This document shows, one piece after another, positions 23,481 through 31,483 of a DNA stretch of 64,000 bases. The position numbers and the translations under genes were made by a program. The notes under the pieces are model-generated. The model searched no databases and was not told the DNA's origin. It saw only the letters and a program-made list of their open reading frames with translations. Origin of the DNA: a virus. Position 1 is the first letter of the stretch; each line of letters begins with the position of its first letter. Location of the stretch: IMG/VR virus record IMGVR_UViG_3300020034_000010, positions 1-64,000 of that record; one strand, written 5' to 3'.

Positions 23481-23838
23481 TCTGAAGCCGGCTGAAGACC
23501 AAGACCGTTACGGTCACTACTCACCCCCGCGCGAGGAGGTTCGCCCCGACGGCAAGGGGTTCGGCGCCAGCTTCGCGTGGATCTACGGTGACGCGATCGG
23601 CAAAGCGCCCGACGGCCTGATCGAGAGCGCCCTCGGGAAACTCGCTGACCGAGAGAAGCTGCTGGGTGATCTGCTGGGCCGGGTCGAGCGCAAGCACGAG
23701 GCAAAGATCAAGGAGTTGAGCAAGCCGCTCGAAGAAGCGCGTCACGAGCTTCAGGCTGCGCAGATCCTGATCAACAACATGCGCGCCCCACTCGCGCCCG
23801 TCGAGTACCCGGAGAAGGCGTATGGATCGCCTCGCTGA
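23470..23838 (+). CDS. Coiled-coil protein of unknown function
   Basis: 122 residues from ATG 23470, overlapping the upstream stop by 11 bp. A charged coiled coil spans about residues 50-100 (LADREKLLGDLLGRVERKHEAKIKEL in pieces). No family recognised. Confidence 0.75.
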   Translation: MARDLKPAEDQDRYGHYSPPREEVRPDGKGFGASFAWIYGDAIGKAPDGLIESALGKLADREKLLGDLLGRVERKHEAKIKELSKPLEEARHELQAAQILINNMRAPLAPVEYPEKAYGSPR

Positions 23839-24106
23839 AGAGCTTCTTGAGTCCGCGGAGCTAGTCGATCGCTGTATCTGTTGTGGCAGTGAGCGAACTC
23901 CCCGGATGCGCCGCACGATCAGTCGCGAGCTGGGCGGCGTAGCGGCGAGCGCGAAGTTCACCGTGGAGTACTGCGCCGACAGCGTGGCCTGCGGCGAGTG
24001 GCGCGCGATGGAGATAATGGACACCATGGCGGCGACCTTCCTCCAACTGGAGCTTCGCCGGCGAGGCACGAGCATCATGGATCTCGGCGTTCCCGACTCT
24101 GAATAA
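23822..24106 (+). CDS. Cys-rich small protein
   Basis: 94 residues. CICCGSERTPR near the start plus EYCADSVACGEW gives two Cys pairs, a likely zinc site like a treble-clef knuckle. The rest is helical. Followed by AAAGGAAGAGG for the next gene. Confidence 0.75.
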   Translation: MDRLAEELLESAELVDRCICCGSERTPRMRRTISRELGGVAASAKFTVEYCADSVACGEWRAMEIMDTMAATFLQLELRRRGTSIMDLGVPDSE

Positions 24107-24126
24107 ACCAAAAGGAAGAGGACAAA

Positions 24127-24363
24127 GTGCATATCAACGTGAGGCAGGAAGTGGGCGACGATGGGTCGCACACCACCTGCGTCTGGGTTGTCGGTGACGA
24201 CGGCGAGACGCAGAAGACCAGTTACCTCAAGGACGGCGAACAGGTCTCGGTCGAGGTCGGCTTCACTCAGGCCAGTCAGTCGGCGTCCGTCGGCGAGGTC
24301 GAACCGTTCGGCAACGACCCGGCGCAGCCCTCCCCGCCGCCGACGGAGCCCCCGCCTGCCTAA
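24127..24363 (+). CDS. Small protein with Pro-rich tail
   Basis: 78 residues, GTG start after AGGAAGAGG. Beta-rich core (VRQEVGDDGSHTTCVWVVGDDGETQ) and a disordered tail ending PSPPPTEPPPA. Resembles small phage decoration-like proteins only in composition. Confidence 0.7.
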   Translation: MHINVRQEVGDDGSHTTCVWVVGDDGETQKTSYLKDGEQVSVEVGFTQASQSASVGEVEPFGNDPAQPSPPPTEPPPA

Positions 24364-24761
24364 TGCAGTTCGACATGCTGTACACCCCGCTTGATCTGAG
24401 CCTCCAGATCGCATTGACGACCTGGACCGGCACCCCTGGCCACGCCAGTCACTGGCGCGTGGACAGTAAGGGTCAGGACGGGGCTGTGCGGTTGTTGCTC
24501 GGCCGGGGGGACTCCGACGTTCTCCCCGGCTTCAATCTCTTCCTGGTCCCCGGTTCGGCCGAGGACCTTACGTCCTGGGTTGCGCGTTGGCTTGGGCAGG
24601 CGAAGATGCCGGAGGTAAGATTCGAAGGCGACGGCGAAAACAAACCTTCGCATCGGATCTATAGCGATGCCCGTAACGGCGTCGGCACACACGAGGACGC
24701 GCTTGCGAGCCCGAACGTGCTCTGCGCGATCGAACCGGTCTGGGAGTACATCGGAAAGTGA
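24363..24761 (+). CDS. Protein of unknown function
   Basis: 132 residues, ATG in a TAATG overlap. Mixed alpha/beta with LDLSLQIALTTWTGTPGHASHW and LTSWVARWLGQAKMPEVRFEG. No motif recognised. Confidence 0.75.
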   Translation: MQFDMLYTPLDLSLQIALTTWTGTPGHASHWRVDSKGQDGAVRLLLGRGDSDVLPGFNLFLVPGSAEDLTSWVARWLGQAKMPEVRFEGDGENKPSHRIYSDARNGVGTHEDALASPNVLCAIEPVWEYIGK

Positions 24762-24768
24762 CGCTCCG

Positions 24769-24936
24769 ATGGCTGTACTTAGCGGCTGGTGCCCCGACGG
24801 CCACAAGATCGAGGTCTCGATTATGAGCTGCGACGTTCGCCGCGAAGGCGAGGATGGCGTCGTGGCTGTCACCGGGATCGAGGACGTAACCTGTCAGTGC
24901 GGTAAGCTGATGACAGACCTGGAGGTTGAAGAGTGA
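24769..24936 (+). CDS. Small zinc-binding-like protein
   Basis: 55 residues from ATG 24769, 7 bp after the preceding stop. WCPDGH near the start, MSCDVR, and CQCGKL at the end give Cys/His pairs suitable for a zinc ribbon. Overlaps the next gene by 4 bp. Confidence 0.65.
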   Translation: MAVLSGWCPDGHKIEVSIMSCDVRREGEDGVVAVTGIEDVTCQCGKLMTDLEVEE

Positions 24937-25373
24937 TACTCAGGCCCGGCATGGTCGTCTTGGTTCCTTCCAGCGGAGGCTACGCGCCTGACGCGACCGA
25001 ACCCGAGTTGCTGCGGGTGGTGTCGATCGGCGGCGTACAGGGTTGTTTCGTGGAGTCCCTTACCTATGGCGACAGCAGGGAATTTCCCCTGGACTGGGAC
25101 TGGGTGGTGAATGCAGGTAATCTCAGCCGAGTGCTCGATGCGGCGACAGGCAGGGGCGGTGCGTTCCGAGAGGACTCCAAGAAGATCGGCGGCGGCGATC
25201 TGTTCGTATTCCCCCCGGAGATCCCCGAGCGTGCCTCTCCGCCTGAGGAGGGCTTCGACCTGGAAGACGGACACCTGCCATGGCTCCTCAGTTCGAAAAT
25301 CAGCCTCGGCCTCGGTCTCACGGCTCTGGTGGTGTCGCTGGCTGCGATCGTGATCGCTACGGTGCCGAAGTGA
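24933..25373 (+). CDS. C-tail-anchored membrane protein
   Basis: 146 residues, GTG start. An SH3-like opening (LRPGMVVLVPSSGG) and a soluble region to about 115, then one membrane helix at the very end (ISLGLGLTALVVSLAAIVIATV). Topology suggests a cytoplasmic domain anchored at the membrane by its C-terminus. Confidence 0.75.
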   Translation: MILRPGMVVLVPSSGGYAPDATEPELLRVVSIGGVQGCFVESLTYGDSREFPLDWDWVVNAGNLSRVLDAATGRGGAFREDSKKIGGGDLFVFPPEIPERASPPEEGFDLEDGHLPWLLSSKISLGLGLTALVVSLAAIVIATVPK

Positions 25374-25540
25374 AATTCCGCGCCACGAGCTACTCGATGG
25401 GAGTTGTGATCGGGCAGGCCACCTTCGAGGCCGAGAGTTATGGCGCCGCCCGCCGGCACCCGAAGGTTCGGGCTCTGCCCGCGGGCGCTCAGGGGGAGCG
25501 CGGCAAGGTGCAGGCGATCGGGATCAAACTCCTTCGATGA
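25370..25540 (+). CDS. Small protein of unknown function
   Basis: 56 residues from GTG 25370 (GTGA overlap). Basic, with MKFRATSYSMGVVIGQATFE. No family recognised. Confidence 0.6.
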   Translation: MKFRATSYSMGVVIGQATFEAESYGAARRHPKVRALPAGAQGERGKVQAIGIKLLR

Positions 25541-25816
25541 GTGACGGTTCGAGAAGCCATACCGCTCAGCGAGCAGGCTGGGACTGTTCTCCTCTTGCTC
25601 GCGGAAGGACACCGAGCCGACGTGAAGGTAGGATCGAGCTGGTATCCAACCAGGGTCTTCCGAGACGCAGATGGGAACCTGAGCATCAACGTGCAGGGCG
25701 CATCAGTGGCAGCTCTTCGCCGGCGCGGCCTAGCGATCAAGGCGAAGGGCGCCTGGGGATTGACGCAGGAGGGCTGGGCTGTGGTCGAAGGCCAACTGGA
25801 GACGCCGCCTAAATGA
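25541..25816 (+). CDS. Small protein, possible winged-helix fold
   Basis: 91 residues, GTG directly after the previous TGA. VLLLLAEGHRADVKVG and LRRRGLAIKAKGAWGLTQEGWAVVEG follow the pattern of a wing and recognition helix in small phage wHTH-like proteins; the second stretch is also seen in the 32225 gene (LAMEAKGLLEW...YLTAAGVAAG). Confidence 0.7.
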   Translation: MTVREAIPLSEQAGTVLLLLAEGHRADVKVGSSWYPTRVFRDADGNLSINVQGASVAALRRRGLAIKAKGAWGLTQEGWAVVEGQLETPPK

Positions 25817-26010
25817 AAGAGTGGATCATCATCAACGACGAGGGCGAGACCTTCTCCGGCGTTGCCGACAGTAAGCCTGTGTTCGGTGCCAAGGCCGCGG
25901 TCTTCGATTTGAAGTCGAAAGCTGACGAGCGCGCAGGGGCGCTCACCAAGAAGGGGCTGAAGGTCGAAGTCGGCTGGCGCGAGACCAACGTTCGTCCGGT
26001 GGGACCGTAA
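25813..26010 (+). CDS. Small protein of unknown function
   Basis: 65 residues, ATG start. KEWIIINDEGETFSGVADSKPVFGAKAAVFD then a Lys-rich helix. Resembles short phage proteins of about this size, none characterised. Confidence 0.7.
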   Translation: MKEWIIINDEGETFSGVADSKPVFGAKAAVFDLKSKADERAGALTKKGLKVEVGWRETNVRPVGP

Positions 26011-26190
26011 GTGCCCGAGATGGAAAAATGCCCCGAGTGCGATGTGGAGCTGCCGACGGATGATCTTTGGGCACAGGTGGCTCACATGGAGGCAACTCAC
26101 CCTGGAGTCATCAAGCAGCGACTCAAGGACGCGGGGTTCGAGGAGCAGCCTGACGGTAGCTGGGACGATTTGCTGGCGGTTCCCGAATGA
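26011..26190 (+). CDS. C2H2-like zinc-finger small protein
   Basis: 59 residues from GTG 26011, directly after the preceding stop; ends 26190. MEKCPECDVELPTDDLWAQVAHMEATHP is Cx2C-x14-H-x5-H, a classic C2H2 spacing. The rest (VIKQRLKDAGFEEQPDG) is helical. Overlaps the acetyltransferase start by 4 bp. Confidence 0.7.
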   Translation: MPEMEKCPECDVELPTDDLWAQVAHMEATHPGVIKQRLKDAGFEEQPDGSWDDLLAVPE

Positions 26191-26705
26191 GCGAAATCAT
26201 CGCCGGCGAAGGAACGATCGTCCCCAACGACGTGAGCTGTCACTGTGACCTGCACATCGAGAAGTACTGCTCGATCGCGTCGGGTCTACGGATCGTCTCT
26301 GGCCAGCACCCCGCGGTCGCCTATCCCGACTGCATTTCGAACTTCCCCTTCAAGGAGCACGGCTGGGCCGAGTGGTATCCGCCGAGCAAGCACGGTGGGC
26401 TCGTGGACATCGGCTCAGACGTGTGGATTGGCGAGGCCGTGGCGATTATGGACGGGGTGGTCGTCGGGCATGGCGCTGTGCTCGCGGCTGGCGCCATGGT
26501 CGTCAAGGACGTGCCTCGTTATTGCGTTGTGGCCGGGAACCCGGCGAAGGTCGTCAAGCAGCGGTTCACCGATGACCAGTGTGACCGCCTCTGTGAAATC
26601 GCCTGGTGGGACTGGCCTCGGGAACGGATTGAAGCCTGGCTGCCGTCCATGACTAACGTCGAGGAGTTCTGCCGAGATGCTCCTGTTGCCGAGGGGCTGA
26701 GGTAG
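26187..26705 (+). CDS. CatB-like hexapeptide-repeat O-acetyltransferase
   Basis: 172 residues. Left-handed beta-helix repeats: IEKYCSIASGLRIVSG, then VDIGSDVWIGEAVAIMDGVVVGHGAVLAAGAMVVKDVP in pieces, ending YCVVAGNPAKVV. The order SGQHP, HGG, NPAK is that of CatB/XAT acetyltransferases, which move acetyl from acetyl-CoA to sugar or drug hydroxyls. With the window's glycosyltransferases it may decorate a glycan. Resistance function should not be assumed. Confidence 0.9.
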   Translation: MSEIIAGEGTIVPNDVSCHCDLHIEKYCSIASGLRIVSGQHPAVAYPDCISNFPFKEHGWAEWYPPSKHGGLVDIGSDVWIGEAVAIMDGVVVGHGAVLAAGAMVVKDVPRYCVVAGNPAKVVKQRFTDDQCDRLCEIAWWDWPRERIEAWLPSMTNVEEFCRDAPVAEGLR

Positions 26706-26707
26706 CG

Positions 26708-26857
26708 ATGCTGCCCAAACTCATCCTCGCCTTCGCCGGCGTCGTTCTATGCGCTGTCATCGTCTATTGCTCAGGGTGCAATCTCCACGAGCAACACGAA
26801 AGGGAACGTTGCGAACGAGGCCAGATCGCCAGTTGCCCTGTTACCCCCGGGCGGTGA
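26708..26857 (+). CDS. 49-residue membrane or lipoprotein-like protein
   Basis: ATG 26708, stop 26855-26857. Residues 4-20 are hydrophobic (KLILAFAGVVLCAVIVYC), then SGCN and three more cysteines in a short polar tail. Possibly a membrane anchor with a disulphide-rich tail; a lipobox (YCSGC) is conceivable. Confidence 0.6.
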   Translation: MLPKLILAFAGVVLCAVIVYCSGCNLHEQHERERCERGQIASCPVTPGR

Positions 26858-26864
26858 TAACAGC

Positions 26865-27299
26865 ATGATCGAGACCGTCGAAGAACTCCACGAGTACGTG
26901 AACCGTTACCACGTCACAGCACGCATCGACGACATCGAGGGGCGCCTGTCGATCCGCGGGGGCAAGGCGGTCGGCATCAGCTACAAAACCGAGCGAGGGA
27001 GCTGGCTGATGCTCGGGGTTGACGAGGCTGACATCGGCCGTCTGGAGATTGGTACTAGTGACAGTTGGGTCAGCCTAGAAGACTTCGACGAGAAGGCCAC
27101 TGCACAGCGGATTGAACGATTCGAGAAGCTGAGCAATTTGGAAATGGCGACCGATAACTACCTTCGCGCTGCGACTGCCCTGGTCGAGGCTCACGAAGCC
27201 CTGGGCGCCGAAGACCAGGACGCCTTGCAACTCCCAGAGTTCCCGATTGTTCCAGCGCCGCCGGTGAGGATCTCCGCGCATCGAGAGGCGATCAAGTGA
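26865..27299 (+). CDS. Protein of unknown function
   Basis: 144 residues, ATG start. Beta-rich first half (ARIDDIEGRLSIRGGKAVGISYK) and helical second half (AATALVEAHEALG). No family recognised. Confidence 0.75.
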   Translation: MIETVEELHEYVNRYHVTARIDDIEGRLSIRGGKAVGISYKTERGSWLMLGVDEADIGRLEIGTSDSWVSLEDFDEKATAQRIERFEKLSNLEMATDNYLRAATALVEAHEALGAEDQDALQLPEFPIVPAPPVRISAHREAIK

Positions 27300-27303
27300 G
27301 CTG

Positions 27304-27813
27304 ATGGGCGACTTCGAGAAGCGCACCTACTACGTAGTTCGCGACCGCACCGGTGCAACCTATAGCGCTCTGCGGGCGCCGGAGCCGTCTTACTCCCGGG
27401 GAGATATCGAGCCGCCGGGGCAGAAGATCGAGGCATATACGTCGGAGGAAGCAATCGCCCTCGTTGCGCGGGGAATGGTCACCCAGACAGAGATTCTCGT
27501 GCCGCTGAGTCGGGAAGCGATGGTCGGCTTCCTGGGGCTCGGCCACCCCCATAGCGCGACGTGGTTCGCCGAGCTAAAACACACCTTCGAAGAAATGACC
27601 GGCGAAAAGATGTCGGACAAGTTCTCCGACGAGCCCCGGGTCTTTACTGCCAAAGAAATGACCGCACTAGTAATGGCGATGGCGCGCGCTTACGGTCACG
27701 GCACGACGATCATGGCCCACGTCAACTCGAATAAAGAACTGACGCCCGATAGTGCTAAAGCAATCGAGATGATCGTTCGAGCGGCCTATAACGAGATGCT
27801 GATCGGAGAGTAA
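27304..27813 (+). CDS. Protein of unknown function
   Basis: 169 residues. Mixed alpha/beta start (RTYYVVRDRTGATYSAL), then helices rich in Met (MTALVMAMARAYGHGTTIMAHV). Stop overlaps the next ATG (TAATG). Confidence 0.75.
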   Translation: MGDFEKRTYYVVRDRTGATYSALRAPEPSYSRGDIEPPGQKIEAYTSEEAIALVARGMVTQTEILVPLSREAMVGFLGLGHPHSATWFAELKHTFEEMTGEKMSDKFSDEPRVFTAKEMTALVMAMARAYGHGTTIMAHVNSNKELTPDSAKAIEMIVRAAYNEMLIGE

Positions 27814-28184
27814 TGTCTTACACAAAGAAACAGATGGAGAATGCCGTCACAGCCGTGATGCATTGGAAGTTCCCTCACGGCATGGTTGACGAAAGCCTCG
27901 TTCGTAACTACGAAGACGTGGTGCGCAAACACCTGGAGATCGCGGCGCCGATCCTGACTGGCGTGGATGATCATGACTTTCGTTTGGGGGAGGCGTTTCG
28001 CGAGATCGGCCTGCCGGAGGACACGATTCGTCGTGCTCAGAAGGGGCACTGGTCTGATTTCAAGTCACCCCTTGACGGACCGAAGTTGGAGCTTGTCGAG
28101 ATGCTGCGGAGGAAGGGCGGGGAAGGCGTCGATGGGGCAGGGGCGCTCGCGCAGAGGGTTATGACGGGTGAGTTCGATGGCTGA
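27813..28184 (+). CDS. Protein of unknown function
   Basis: 123 residues, helical, beginning SYTKKQMENAVTAVMHWKFPHG. DHDFRLGEAFREIGLPEDTIRRA is a likely two-helix unit. Overlaps the next gene by 8 bp. Confidence 0.75.
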   Translation: MSYTKKQMENAVTAVMHWKFPHGMVDESLVRNYEDVVRKHLEIAAPILTGVDDHDFRLGEAFREIGLPEDTIRRAQKGHWSDFKSPLDGPKLELVEMLRRKGGEGVDGAGALAQRVMTGEFDG

Positions 28185-28494
28185 GGAGGTCATTACTCGT
28201 TATATCTGCAAAGACTGCGGTCGTGACTGCTCCGCGGAGACGATCGATCTTGACGAAGGTCGGAAGAAATGCACCAAACGTATCCACAGGTCGATGCCGG
28301 TCAAGCGGATCTACTTCAACATCAAAGGCGTGGCAGCAGCGCTTAGGCTCGGCGAATCAGCCCGCACCCCGGAAGACGGCTTCTGGGAAGGTGGCGCCGA
28401 GGAGGAGTCGGAGCGCGTGCTGGCTTACCGTCAGGGTGTGCGCGAGGGGATCGCTATCGCTCGGGCGGACCTGAAGAGGATGGTCGATGCCTGA
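28177..28494 (+). CDS. Small zinc-binding-like protein
   Basis: 105 residues from ATG 28177 (in the overlap with the upstream stop). YICKDCGRDCSAE followed by KKCTK gives three or four Cys for a zinc knuckle; the C-terminus is a charged helix (GVREGIAIARADLKRMV). Confidence 0.75.
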   Translation: MAEEVITRYICKDCGRDCSAETIDLDEGRKKCTKRIHRSMPVKRIYFNIKGVAAALRLGESARTPEDGFWEGGAEEESERVLAYRQGVREGIAIARADLKRMVDA

Positions 28495-28633
28495 CTCCAA
28501 GGCGGTGCTGACCATCGCGCGCGAGATGTGGGAGCAGGTCCACGATCGCCAGTGGAAAACGGCCTCGATCGAAGAACAGCGCCGGTGGTGCAACTGGGCT
28601 CGGTCGGCTCTGGTCAAGGCCCATGTCGAGTAA
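28487..28633 (+). CDS. 48-residue protein of unknown function
   Basis: ATG 28487, stop 28631-28633; overlaps both neighbours. MPDSKAVLTIAREMWEQVHDRQW and EEQRRWCNWARSALVKA form two amphipathic helices with three Trp, a pattern I recall from short actinophage proteins. Confidence 0.65.
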   Translation: MPDSKAVLTIAREMWEQVHDRQWKTASIEEQRRWCNWARSALVKAHVE

Positions 28634-28811
28634 GCCGCTCCCGGACATGTCGCACATGTTCGACCGCTGGGATCGGCGCCGGCGACCAAAGCTGAACCCT
28701 CGGAAGTGCAAACATCCGACGGCTGCGCTGAGCGTTCATGGGCTTGCCCTCCTGCGGGTGGGCAAGACCGTCCACTGTCCCGGCTGCAATGGCGCCCTGC
28801 GGCTCAGGTGA
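28623..28811 (+). CDS. Small basic zinc-knuckle-like protein
   Basis: 62 residues. RKCKHPTAALSV and VHCPGCNGALRL give C-x-H and CxxC pairs, a small zinc ribbon in a basic context (DRWDRRRRPKL). Confidence 0.65.
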   Translation: MSSKPLPDMSHMFDRWDRRRRPKLNPRKCKHPTAALSVHGLALLRVGKTVHCPGCNGALRLR

Positions 28812-29083
28812 GCGAGCGCGCCAACATCCGGGCTGTGCGCACCTACCTCGACGAGGCCAAGTCCGACCGACTGGCGATCGATCTGATGGTGGCCGCTGCC
28901 GCTGGCGACGACCTGCCGACCGCGGTCAAGCGCCTTGAAGAATCACTGGCCAATCTGCCGCCGACCAAAAAGGCGATCAAGGCCAACTACGTGTGGAATG
29001 ATCTCGTTGAACGGACCCGCGAAATGATGGAACTCTGCGTGCGCGACTTCAAGCTGCTGATCAAACGCGAGGCTGCGGGGTGA
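28808..29083 (+). CDS. Helical protein of unknown function
   Basis: 91 residues from GTG 28808 (GTGA overlap). Entirely helical by pattern (SDRLAIDLMVAAAAGDDLPTAV; LVERTREMMELCVRDFKLL). No family recognised. Confidence 0.75.
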   Translation: MSERANIRAVRTYLDEAKSDRLAIDLMVAAAAGDDLPTAVKRLEESLANLPPTKKAIKANYVWNDLVERTREMMELCVRDFKLLIKREAAG

Positions 29084-29307
29084 GCTACGACTATCGCGAC
29101 ATCGAAGCTGCCTTCAGGTGCGCCGGGGACTCACAGGACCGGCCGACGCTGCAAGAGGCGAAGGGAAAGGTGTTCGCGCACCTGGAGGGTCGCTGTGACT
29201 GCCTCGTCGGCCGATGCCCGGCCTGCGGCGAGCGTGAATCCGGCGGCATGCAGATCCACCTTTTTCAATGCCCGTTGTTGTTACTCGCTCCGTTAGAAAT
29301 GCCGTAA
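29080..29307 (+). CDS. Small zinc-finger-like protein, paralogue of 34773
   Basis: 75 residues, GTG start. EGRCDCLVGRCPACGERESGG then HLFQC provides CxC, CxxC, H and C ligands. It aligns with the 34773 protein throughout (AAFRCAG/QAFECAA; HLEGRCDC/HLNGECKC; CPACG/CESCG; H...C), so the two are duplicates 5.7 kb apart. Confidence 0.75.
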   Translation: MSYDYRDIEAAFRCAGDSQDRPTLQEAKGKVFAHLEGRCDCLVGRCPACGERESGGMQIHLFQCPLLLLAPLEMP

Positions 29308-29331
29308 AGAGCACGATATTCGGACAGTCCC

Positions 29332-29361
29332 CTGCACATCTCACTCGGATGTGTATATGTT
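29332..29361 (+). promoter_or_regulatory. Candidate promoter
   Basis: CTGCAC (29332-29337) and TATATG (29354-29359), 16-bp spacer; alternatively TATGTT (29356-29361) 8 nt before ATG 29370, a leaderless layout. Lies in one of the few gaps (62 bp) of the small-gene run. Confidence 0.45.
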
Positions 29362-29369
29362 CCCGCGAC

Positions 29370-29840
29370 ATGCACGAACCACTCACCACAGCAGAGGCCA
29401 AGGCCCTCCTCGATCACATCGCCGGCGCCCATGACGCGGTGATCGACTCGGCCATCTCGAAGCTCACGCACATGCTGGAGCGCGAAGCGCCACGAGAGCT
29501 GCCTGCGAACCCGATCGAGCGGATCTGGACCTGCAAGATCGGCGCGCAGCTCAACGGCCGTCTCAGGGTCGCAGATCGCCCGATGATGCTCGCGGTGCAG
29601 GAGGCATTTGGCGAGATGCTGATGGCGCCGGAGGAATTCATGTTCAGCGGCTGGGGCGGGTCGCTCACGGAGATCGAGCGCGCGTCGGTCGAGGATCGGA
29701 TGCCTGATCCACTGAGAGTCGAAGTGTTCCCGTCCGACGCTGCCTCGGTGCTCCAGCTCCTGAACGAGATGGATCTCACCTGCGATCTGCCCGAGGACAC
29801 CCGGGGCCGGCTTCGCAATCTTCAGAGGTCGGATCTGTGA
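29370..29840 (+). CDS. Protein of unknown function
   Basis: 156 residues from ATG 29370. Helical N-terminus (TTAEAKALLDHIAGAHDAVIDSAISKL in pieces), then mixed. No ribosome site; probable leaderless start. Overlaps the next gene by 4 bp. Confidence 0.75.
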   Translation: MHEPLTTAEAKALLDHIAGAHDAVIDSAISKLTHMLEREAPRELPANPIERIWTCKIGAQLNGRLRVADRPMMLAVQEAFGEMLMAPEEFMFSGWGGSLTEIERASVEDRMPDPLRVEVFPSDAASVLQLLNEMDLTCDLPEDTRGRLRNLQRSDL

Positions 29841-30118
29841 CGATCGACGACGAGAAGGTCAGGAAGCTCGCCGACGGGCATGGGCTCAACCTGGACGAAG
29901 GCAACAGGATCATGCTTGCCCTTGGCCGTGGGCAGGGTGACGAGGGCTTCAACGAGGGGCAGCTCGCTCAGGCCCTGCATGCCGTCTACAGGATGCGCAC
30001 GATGGGGGTCGTCGCGCATATGATCCTGAAAGGCGAAATGGACATAATGATCAAGGACGGTGAAGTTCGCTATACCACCAACCCGTCCTTCGCCCCCGAA
30101 GAGAAACCCGATGAGTGA
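29837..30118 (+). CDS. Small protein of unknown function
   Basis: 93 residues, GTG start. Helix-rich (VRKLADGHGLNLDEGNRIML; QLAQALHAVYRMRTMG) then a beta hairpin (GEMDIMIKDGEVRYTTN). Overlaps the next gene by 8 bp. Confidence 0.75.
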   Translation: MTIDDEKVRKLADGHGLNLDEGNRIMLALGRGQGDEGFNEGQLAQALHAVYRMRTMGVVAHMILKGEMDIMIKDGEVRYTTNPSFAPEEKPDE

Positions 30119-30335
30119 CGAGGCACCGAAATACGACATCCTCCGAGTCCAGGCGGGAGTCACAATCGCTGTGGTCAAGGACGCAACACACGTCCAGACT
30201 GTCGGGATCGTCAAGTTGGTCTGGGGCAATATCCCCGACGATCTTGTCGGCGATCGACAGGAGCCCACCGACAAGGGGGAGTGGAAGTTTCACCTTGGTG
30301 GTACTGACTGGATGTTGGTGAAACGTCATGGCTGA
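30111..30335 (+). CDS. Small beta-rich protein of unknown function
   Basis: 74 residues from ATG 30111. YDILRVQAGVTIAVVKDATHV and FHLGGTDWMLVKRHG. No family recognised. Confidence 0.7.
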   Translation: MSDEAPKYDILRVQAGVTIAVVKDATHVQTVGIVKLVWGNIPDDLVGDRQEPTDKGEWKFHLGGTDWMLVKRHG

Positions 30336-30768
30336 CACCATCGTCTTCGAAGACATTCTGATCCTCCTGCCCGAGGGCGCGCTGCTCAGCCTCAAAAACC
30401 ACGCCAGCGGCGAATCGGTGAGGGCACACACCGAGCTGGACGAGGATCGAGAGAGCTACTGGGCGACGATCGCCAATGCCTTCGAGAATGCGATCAAGGG
30501 GCAGCAGCAAGTGAGGGCCGGCGCCATTGGACCGCAGGAGACCGGCCTGCGCCTCGGCGATGTGTGGGGGCTGTACGAATCCTTCCGTAAGGAAATGGAG
30601 TCCGAGGGCGAGGGGCGCCTAGAGGGCATCGACGAAATCACCAGCAACTTCTTCACCAAACTCGACCACATCTTGCGCGGCGACTCTGGTCACCAGGAGC
30701 CCGACGAGATGAACGCGCGCCGCGTGCAGTACTTCAAAGAATTCCTCGCCCAGAACGGATGGGGATGA
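30328..30768 (+). CDS. Protein of unknown function
   Basis: 146 residues. Opening TIVFEDILILLPEGALLSLK, then helical with a charged C-terminus (ARRVQYFKEFLAQNGW). Coupled by overlaps to both neighbours. Confidence 0.75.
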   Translation: MADTIVFEDILILLPEGALLSLKNHASGESVRAHTELDEDRESYWATIANAFENAIKGQQQVRAGAIGPQETGLRLGDVWGLYESFRKEMESEGEGRLEGIDEITSNFFTKLDHILRGDSGHQEPDEMNARRVQYFKEFLAQNGWG

Positions 30769-30989
30769 AGGTCGAAGTCGAGATACGCAACGGTCGGACG
30801 GCCTTCAGGTTCGCTAAACGAGGACTGTTGCTCAAGGCAATTGAAAGAAAACCCGCCGATAGGCAACAGGCCAGCATCCCCTGCGAGATCCGGCACAACG
30901 TGGACGACGGGTTCATTCCTGGACGTGTGCGATTCCTTAGCGCCAATTCGATCTCATACGTCCTGGAGCTACCCGAGGAGGAGTCATGA
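30765..30989 (+). CDS. Small basic protein of unknown function
   Basis: 74 residues from ATG 30765 in an ATGA overlap (an ATG two codons earlier is possible). Beta-rich with IRNGRTAFRFAKRGLLLKAI. No family recognised. Confidence 0.7.
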   Translation: MKVEVEIRNGRTAFRFAKRGLLLKAIERKPADRQQASIPCEIRHNVDDGFIPGRVRFLSANSISYVLELPEEES

Positions 30990-31129
30990 ACGGACCAGTC
31001 CTTACCGTGAAGTGTGTCGGCTGCGGCGAGAAGAAAGACCTCAAACCGGGAGACGTGCCCGCCGGCGAGATGCCGATGTGCGACAAATGCTTCAACCCGA
31101 TGGTTGCCCAGAGCGCGAAGGTTGGCTGA
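30986..31129 (+). CDS. 47-residue zinc-ribbon-like protein
   Basis: ATG 30986, stop 31127-31129. VKCVGCGEKKDLKPGDVP and MCDKCFNPM give CxxC twice, 28 residues apart: a minimal zinc ribbon. Overlaps both neighbours. Confidence 0.7.
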   Translation: MNGPVLTVKCVGCGEKKDLKPGDVPAGEMPMCDKCFNPMVAQSAKVG

Positions 31130-31344
31130 TGGCGCAGGACAACACTCGCGAGTGCCCGATCGACGGTTGCAGTAACCGTCACAGTCGCTCGAAACTGATG
31201 TGCAAAGAACACTGGTACAAAGTTCCGAAAGAACTGCGCGACCGAGTGTGGTCCACCTACCGCAGCGAGGGCGTTTTCTCCGAGGAGTACATGGACGCCC
31301 GGGACGCGGCGATCGGCGCCGTGGAAGAACGGTTGGCTGCATAA
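31129..31344 (+). CDS. Small zinc-finger-like protein
   Basis: 71 residues from ATG 31129 (TGATG). ECPIDGCSNRHSRSKLMCKEHWYKVP is C-x4-C...C-x2-H, a phage and actinobacterial zinc-finger pattern (lC..HW..lP). Ends the coupled run; a 139-bp leader region follows. Confidence 0.75.
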   Translation: MAQDNTRECPIDGCSNRHSRSKLMCKEHWYKVPKELRDRVWSTYRSEGVFSEEYMDARDAAIGAVEERLAA

Positions 31345-31354
31345 ATGTCTAGCT

Positions 31355-31384
31355 CTGCGGAAAATGCGGCAACTTCGTATAATC
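31355..31384 (+). promoter_or_regulatory. Promoter with consensus -10
   Basis: CTGCGG (31355-31360), 17-bp spacer, TATAAT (31378-31383). The extended TCGTATAATC resembles the TCGTAnATTA boxes. Start would be near 31390, the first base of a stable hairpin. Confidence 0.65.
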
Positions 31385-31389
31385 TTCCG

Positions 31390-31476
31390 ACCGGCGGGGC
31401 TACGGTCTCGTGCCCCGTCGGTATATTCACTCCGGCTCCAGTGGCGCACCGGGGCAGGATAATGCGACCTGGAGCC
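31390..31476 (+). ncRNA. Structured mRNA leader with SD-sequestering hairpin
   Basis: Hairpin 1: ACCGGCGGGGC (31390-31400) with GCCCCGTCGGT (31412-31422), one G-T pair. Hairpin 2: GGCTCCAG (31434-31441) with CTGGAGCC (31469-31476), plus CGCA with TGCG inside. GGAG (31471-31474), the only ribosome site for ATG 31484, lies in the closing arm. Looks like translational control (riboswitch, thermometer or protein site); no known class recognised. Confidence 0.5.
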
Positions 31477-31483
31477 TAAACTT